Source: Oscillospiraceae bacterium (GTDB lineage Bacteria > Bacillota > Clostridia > Oscillospirales > Ruminococcaceae). From it: a DNA stretch of 64,000 nucleotides. The first letter of the stretch is position 1; the number at the start of each line of letters is the position of its first letter. Below, piece after piece: positions 60,523 through 64,000 of this stretch. The stretch covers positions 1-64,000 of the forward strand of contig JAFUOD010000008.1 of NCBI GenBank assembly GCA_017472735.1, given 5' to 3'. The notes under the pieces were generated by a model. It was not told the DNA's origin. It searched no databases and saw only the letters and a program-made list of their open reading frames with translations. A program made the position numbers and the translations under genes.

Positions 60523-61794
60523 GTGTTTATACTTGAATTGCTTATGATTTCTCCGATTATATTGATAATTTTAGGCGTTATCGGTTACAACCTTGTAGCT
60601 CATAATAAGCTGTTGCATTTAGGCAGGGTATTTATGATGCTTCCGATAATAGGACTCATATTCTTTGTTGAAATAATTTTGCATCTTCTTTTTAACTTTA
60701 TAAGCTCATATGCCGATGCAATCAACACGATGTTATGGATTCTTGGCTTGTTGCTTATAGCTTTATTCGCTTTTGTTATGTGGAAAGTTATAAAAAAGAA
60801 AGCCGTTTACATACCTCTTATAGTCTGTACAGCAATATGTGTGTGCATCACCGGCGTTCTTATCGCTCTTGATAACAAAGATAACAGTATTCCGACTATG
60901 AGAGAAAACGAAGATTTATTATCTTCGTATGTTCCTTATGTAGAAGATACCAAAGTCGCCGAGCTTGACGAAGAATCCACCTTGCTTATTACTGAAGATG
61001 TCCCTAAAATGGACGGCGCAACTGCCATGTATCCTGTGTATTCAGCTTTTGCAAAGGCGGTTTATCCTGAAACATTGATTGGAAACGAATTTGAGTATGA
61101 TTACTTAGTTAACGAGCATCTAATGTGCAACACAACTACCGAAGCATATATCAGAATTGCACAGGGCGATGCCGATATAATCTTTGCTTTTGCTCCTTCT
61201 GCCGAGCAAGTGCAGTTCGCCAAAGAAAAGGGTGCTGAGCTTGTGCTAACCCCTGTCGGTAAAGAAGCATTTGTATTTTTCGTTAATAGCAGAAATCCCA
61301 TAGACAACTTAACTCTTGAACAGGTTCAGGCAATCTATTCGGGTGAAATAACTCGTTGGAATGATCTTGGTGTCGAAGGCTTTGGCGATATTCGTGCATT
61401 CCAGCGTGATGAAGGAAGCGGAAGCCAAAGCACCTTGATAAGTATAATGGAAGGAAAAGAACTTGTCGAAGCTCCCAAAGAAAATATTGTCAGAGCAATG
61501 GGCGGTATCATCTCACAAACCGCCGACTACAAAAACTATAAAAACGCAATCGGGTTCTCTTTCAGATTCTATTCAACAGAAATGGCGGCAAATGACCAAA
61601 TCAAGATTTTGAGCATTGATGGCGTTGCCCCGACAGTAGAAAATATCGAAAACGGCACCTATCCTCTGACGTATGATTTCTACGCTGTCACCCGAAGCGA
61701 TGCGAGCGAAAATACGCTAAAGCTTGTTGAATGGATTCTTTCCGAACAGGGTCAGGAATTAGTCGAAAAAACAGGATATACCCCTGTTAAATAA
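60523..61794 (+). CDS. Membrane-anchored PstS-like substrate-binding protein
   Basis: 423 residues. The first 115 residues form four TM spans (about 4-24, 36-60, 66-88, 97-116), followed by a periplasmic-binding domain (about 155-423) of the phosphate-binding PstS class: MDGATAMYPVYSAFAKAVYP, EAFVFFVNSRNPIDNLTLEQVQAIYSGEITRW and the loop RDEGSGSQST that binds an oxyanion. A PstS protein is normally a lipoprotein next to pstCAB; here no transporter genes adjoin. GTG start nine bases after AGGAGG. It may be a sensor. Confidence 0.85.
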   Translation: MFILELLMISPIILIILGVIGYNLVAHNKLLHLGRVFMMLPIIGLIFFVEIILHLLFNFISSYADAINTMLWILGLLLIALFAFVMWKVIKKKAVYIPLIVCTAICVCITGVLIALDNKDNSIPTMRENEDLLSSYVPYVEDTKVAELDEESTLLITEDVPKMDGATAMYPVYSAFAKAVYPETLIGNEFEYDYLVNEHLMCNTTTEAYIRIAQGDADIIFAFAPSAEQVQFAKEKGAELVLTPVGKEAFVFFVNSRNPIDNLTLEQVQAIYSGEITRWNDLGVEGFGDIRAFQRDEGSGSQSTLISIMEGKELVEAPKENIVRAMGGIISQTADYKNYKNAIGFSFRFYSTEMAANDQIKILSIDGVAPTVENIENGTYPLTYDFYAVTRSDASENTLKLVEWILSEQGQELVEKTGYTPVK

Positions 61795-61951
61795 GATATA
61801 CTCCGAATTGATATAGCTTCATTTTAATACCGAGTGCCTTCGCAATGTTGCGTGTGGACAATCAATCTCATGGAATTTAAAAAAATCCCTTGCTAACTGC
61901 TTGGGATTTTTGTATTATATAAGAAATGCATTTATTCAAAAAGGTGACACC

Positions 61952-63124
61952 ATGAAACTAAATTACAATCACACTGTTTATGCTTGCTACTTAGGCTACA
62001 TAACTCAGGCAATAATCAACAACTTTGCTCCGCTTCTTTTTCTCACTTTTCAAGATAGCTTCGGTATCCCTCTTGAAAAGATAACGCTTTTAATTACACT
62101 GAATTTTGTGACCCAGCTTTTTGTCGATTTCATATCGGCAAAGTTCGTTGATAAAATAGGTTATCGCACAAGCATAATCATTGCACACATCTGCTGTGCT
62201 TTGGGACTTATCGGAATGGCGGTCTTGCCTCATCTTATCGCACCTTATGCAGGGCTTATGATCTCTGTTATACTTTACGCCATCGGCGGAGGCATTATCG
62301 AAGTTCTCATCAGCCCCATAGTCGAAGCTTGCCCCTCTGATAACAAGGCTTCTGCCATGAGCTTGCTTCATTCCTTTTACTGCTGGGGCAGTGTTGCTGT
62401 AGTTTTACTCTCCACCCTGTTTTTGGGAGGGTTCGGCAAGCAAAGCTGGCCGATATTAGCGCTTATTTGGGCACTTGTACCTGTTTTTAATACGGTTTAT
62501 TTCACAATGGTTCCCATAAACAGCCTTGCCGATGAAACCGAACCTATGTCTATAAAACAGCTTTTCAGTTTAAAGATATTCTGGATATTTGCAGTTTTAA
62601 TGCTTTGTGCAGGTGCCAGCGAGCTTGCGATGACCCAGTGGGCATCAGCATTTACCGAAAGCGCATTGGGTGTATCAAAAGCAGTCGGAGATCTGGCAGG
62701 ACCCTGCTTCTTTGCTGTTTTAATGGGTACTTGCCGAGTTTTATATGCCAAGTTCGGCGCAAAGCTCGACCTTATAAAAGCGGTAACGCTTAGCTGCTGC
62801 CTTTGTATCTTTGCTTATCTTATTATCGTATTTTCACCCTCACCGATAATGTCGCTCATTGGCTGTGGCATTTGCGGCTTCTCGGTAGGTCTGCTTTGGC
62901 CGGGCGTGTTTAGCCTCGCCGCCGAAAAATGCCCCAAAGGTGCAACAGCAATGTTTGCGTTTTTGGCACTTGCAGGCGACCTTGGTTGTTCAACAGGCCC
63001 AACACTCGTCGGCTTTATTGCAGGCGCATTTAACGATAACCTGAAAGCAGGTTTACTTGCCGCAATAATTTTCCCGATAATAATGATAATATTTGCTCAA
63101 ATTCTGAAACGAACCGAAAAATAA
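61952..63124 (+). CDS. MFS transporter
   Basis: 390 residues, 12 spans, major facilitator family. The half-break falls near EPMSIKQLFSLKIFW. Start ATG 61952 after AAAGGTGACACC; the longer frame lacks a ribosome site. Resembles sugar/drug porters of the FucP/YbjJ kind, but substrate cannot be named. Confidence 0.85.
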   Translation: MKLNYNHTVYACYLGYITQAIINNFAPLLFLTFQDSFGIPLEKITLLITLNFVTQLFVDFISAKFVDKIGYRTSIIIAHICCALGLIGMAVLPHLIAPYAGLMISVILYAIGGGIIEVLISPIVEACPSDNKASAMSLLHSFYCWGSVAVVLLSTLFLGGFGKQSWPILALIWALVPVFNTVYFTMVPINSLADETEPMSIKQLFSLKIFWIFAVLMLCAGASELAMTQWASAFTESALGVSKAVGDLAGPCFFAVLMGTCRVLYAKFGAKLDLIKAVTLSCCLCIFAYLIIVFSPSPIMSLIGCGICGFSVGLLWPGVFSLAAEKCPKGATAMFAFLALAGDLGCSTGPTLVGFIAGAFNDNLKAGLLAAIIFPIIMIIFAQILKRTEK

Positions 63125-63180
63125 CCGCCGCCACTACTTCCGCACAGGTTTCACCGCGCGTTCGTAACGGCGGCTCCCCA
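63123..63180. repeat. GC-rich intergenic island 11
   Basis: Head AACCGCCGCC right at the MFS stop; CCGCCG and CGGCGG words pair across the island (near 63125 and 63168). Confidence 0.55.
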
Positions 63181-63196
63181 TACAAGGAGACACACT

Positions 63197-63616
63197 ATGC
63201 TAAAAGTTAAATTTTATGATTCGGTTGATGATTCACTTCTTAAGTTTGCAGTCATCGTTTCAAAACACGACGGTAAATGGGTCTTCTGCAAGCATAAAGA
63301 CAGAGATACATTCGAATGTCCGGGTGGTCACCGCGAACAAAACGAAAACATAACCGATACCGCTAAGCGCGAGCTTTATGAGGAAACTGGCGCCGATGAC
63401 TATTCACTCACACCCGTTTGCGTATATTCAGTTGCCAGCGACACTGCCGAAACCTGCGGAATGCTCTATTTTGCCGATATTCACAGCTTTTCAGAGCTCC
63501 CGCCCTCCGAAATAGAAAAGGTTCTTTTGTTCGATGATTTGCCCGCAGATTGGACATATCCGCTTATCCAGCCAAAGCTTGTTGAAAAGGTCAAGCAGGT
63601 AATAAACATTAAATAA
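63197..63616 (+). CDS. Nudix hydrolase
   Basis: 139 residues. Complete Nudix box GGHREQNENITDTAKRELYE-ETGA (G-x5-E-x7-RE-x2-EE-x-G) at about 49-72. Cleaves a nucleoside diphosphate linked to another moiety; 8-oxo-dGTP is one possibility. ACAAGGAGAC ribosome site. Confidence 0.9.
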   Translation: MLKVKFYDSVDDSLLKFAVIVSKHDGKWVFCKHKDRDTFECPGGHREQNENITDTAKRELYEETGADDYSLTPVCVYSVASDTAETCGMLYFADIHSFSELPPSEIEKVLLFDDLPADWTYPLIQPKLVEKVKQVINIK

Positions 63617-63618
63617 TA

Positions 63619-63649
63619 AAAAGCCCACCGGAAATACCGATGGGCTTTT
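63619..63649. terminator. Terminator between convergent genes
   Basis: Stem AAAAGCCCA-CGG / CCG-TGGGCTTTT with one mismatch, A and T tracts on both sides. Confidence 0.88.
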
Positions 63650-63664
63650 AACATTTGTATGCAA

Positions 63665-64000
63665 TTATCTTCTGCCTTCGTGCTGATCTTCCCAGCTTGC
63701 ACCGTCATTTTCCTTGATGTAGTTGACCAAGGTGTCAACATCGGTGAATGCAAGGCCAACATAGCTGTCAGCACAGCCGTAATAAAGCGCGATTCTGCCG
63801 GTTTCAGCGTCCTGCAAGGTCGAGCAGGGGAAAGTAACGTTGGGAACAAAGCCCATTTCCTCATACCACTTTTCGGGGGTCAAAAGATATCTCTTAGAAC
63901 GGTAAAGCACCTTCGAAGGCTCGTTAATATCCAAAATAGCGCCGCCGATAGAATATACATAGCCATTGCAGGTGTTAACAACACCGTGATACAAGATAAG
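63665..64000 (-). CDS. GH130 beta-mannoside phosphorylase, C-terminal part
   Basis: Last 110 or so residues of a glycoside phosphorylase of family GH130, which splits beta-mannosides with phosphate. LYHGVVNTCNGYVYSIGGAI, VLYRSKRYLLTPEKWYE, VTFPCS and the closing IALYYGCADSYVGLAF are family motifs. The gene continues past the window end. It suggests mannan or N-glycan use; the exact substrate cannot be known from this end. Confidence 0.85.
   Translation of the reverse strand, partial: LILYHGVVNTCNGYVYSIGGAILDINEPSKVLYRSKRYLLTPEKWYEEMGFVPNVTFPCSTLQDAETGRIALYYGCADSYVGLAFTDVDTLVNYIKENDGASWEDQHEGRR

Noticed and set aside
1-64000. Prophage or restriction/defence island
   Set aside because: Apart from the recombinase at the left edge no phage structural, toxin-antitoxin or restriction genes were seen.

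Overview
The window looks like a chromosomal segment of an anaerobic, low-to-mid GC, Gram-positive bacterium of class Clostridia, probably from the Oscillospiraceae/Ruminococcaceae neighbourhood. Evidence: spmA/spmB and a SpoIID/LytB-type protein (endospore lineage), class B sortases, Hsp33, a rhodanese-less ThiI, the paired M16 proteins YmfF/YmfH, strong AGGAGG ribosome sites and clean sigma-A promoters. This is inferred from gene content; no 16S gene is present.

Layout. 1-1.76 kb is the right end of an integrative element: a large serine recombinase beside nested inverted repeats. It abuts an XRE-type regulator that has lost its N-terminal half. 2.4-10.7 kb holds a histidine phosphatase, galE, a tiny sortase substrate, and a purine-salvage block (xpt behind a structured leader, then a BMP-type nucleoside ABC transporter). 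11-13.4 kb is a polar amino-acid ABC importer. 13.4-16.3 kb is a hydrolase-acyltransferase fusion with a zinc-ribbon membrane partner. 16.5-31 kb carries GTP-type PEPCK, a TtcA-like thiolase, YmdB-like phosphodiesterase, spmAB, an AbrB-type regulator, ymfF/ymfH, lgt, folD, an anion permease, rpsO and pnp. 31-43 kb is mostly minus strand: nnrD, acpS, a YmfI-like reductase, SpoIID-like protein, two class B sortases, pncC, thiI and a cysteine desulfurase. 43-51 kb carries hemW, a lone HlyD-like lipoprotein, lepA, a RING-like zinc protein and rpsF-ssb-rpsR. 51-56.7 kb has a HAD phosphatase with a 52-aa membrane peptide, two XRE regulators, a four-helix-bundle protein beside an octamer repeat array, four tRNAs, hslO and yerC. 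56.8-64 kb has engB-lon, tRNA-Arg with a duplicated 3' flank, a membrane-anchored PstS-like protein, an MFS transporter, a Nudix hydrolase and a partial GH130 phosphorylase.

How parts fit together. Cysteine desulfurase and ThiI (with distant TtcA-like) form a tRNA sulfur-transfer route. YmfF, YmfH and the SDR match the set linked to elongation factor P 5-aminopentanol modification. xpt plus the BMP transporter fits purine import and salvage. The two sortases could anchor the NPxTG mini-protein, though no proof of pairing is visible.

Most unusual features. Eleven GC-rich, hairpin-packed islands sit in gaps between genes of an otherwise AT-rich stretch and share short motifs. Other non-coding signals are an array of AGTGATGT/ACATCACT octamers separated by variable hairpins, a tRNA-Arg trailer carrying an antisense copy of the tRNA T-arm and duplicated 190 bp downstream, and three candidate structured RNAs (xpt leader, 18.55 kb and 22.1 kb).
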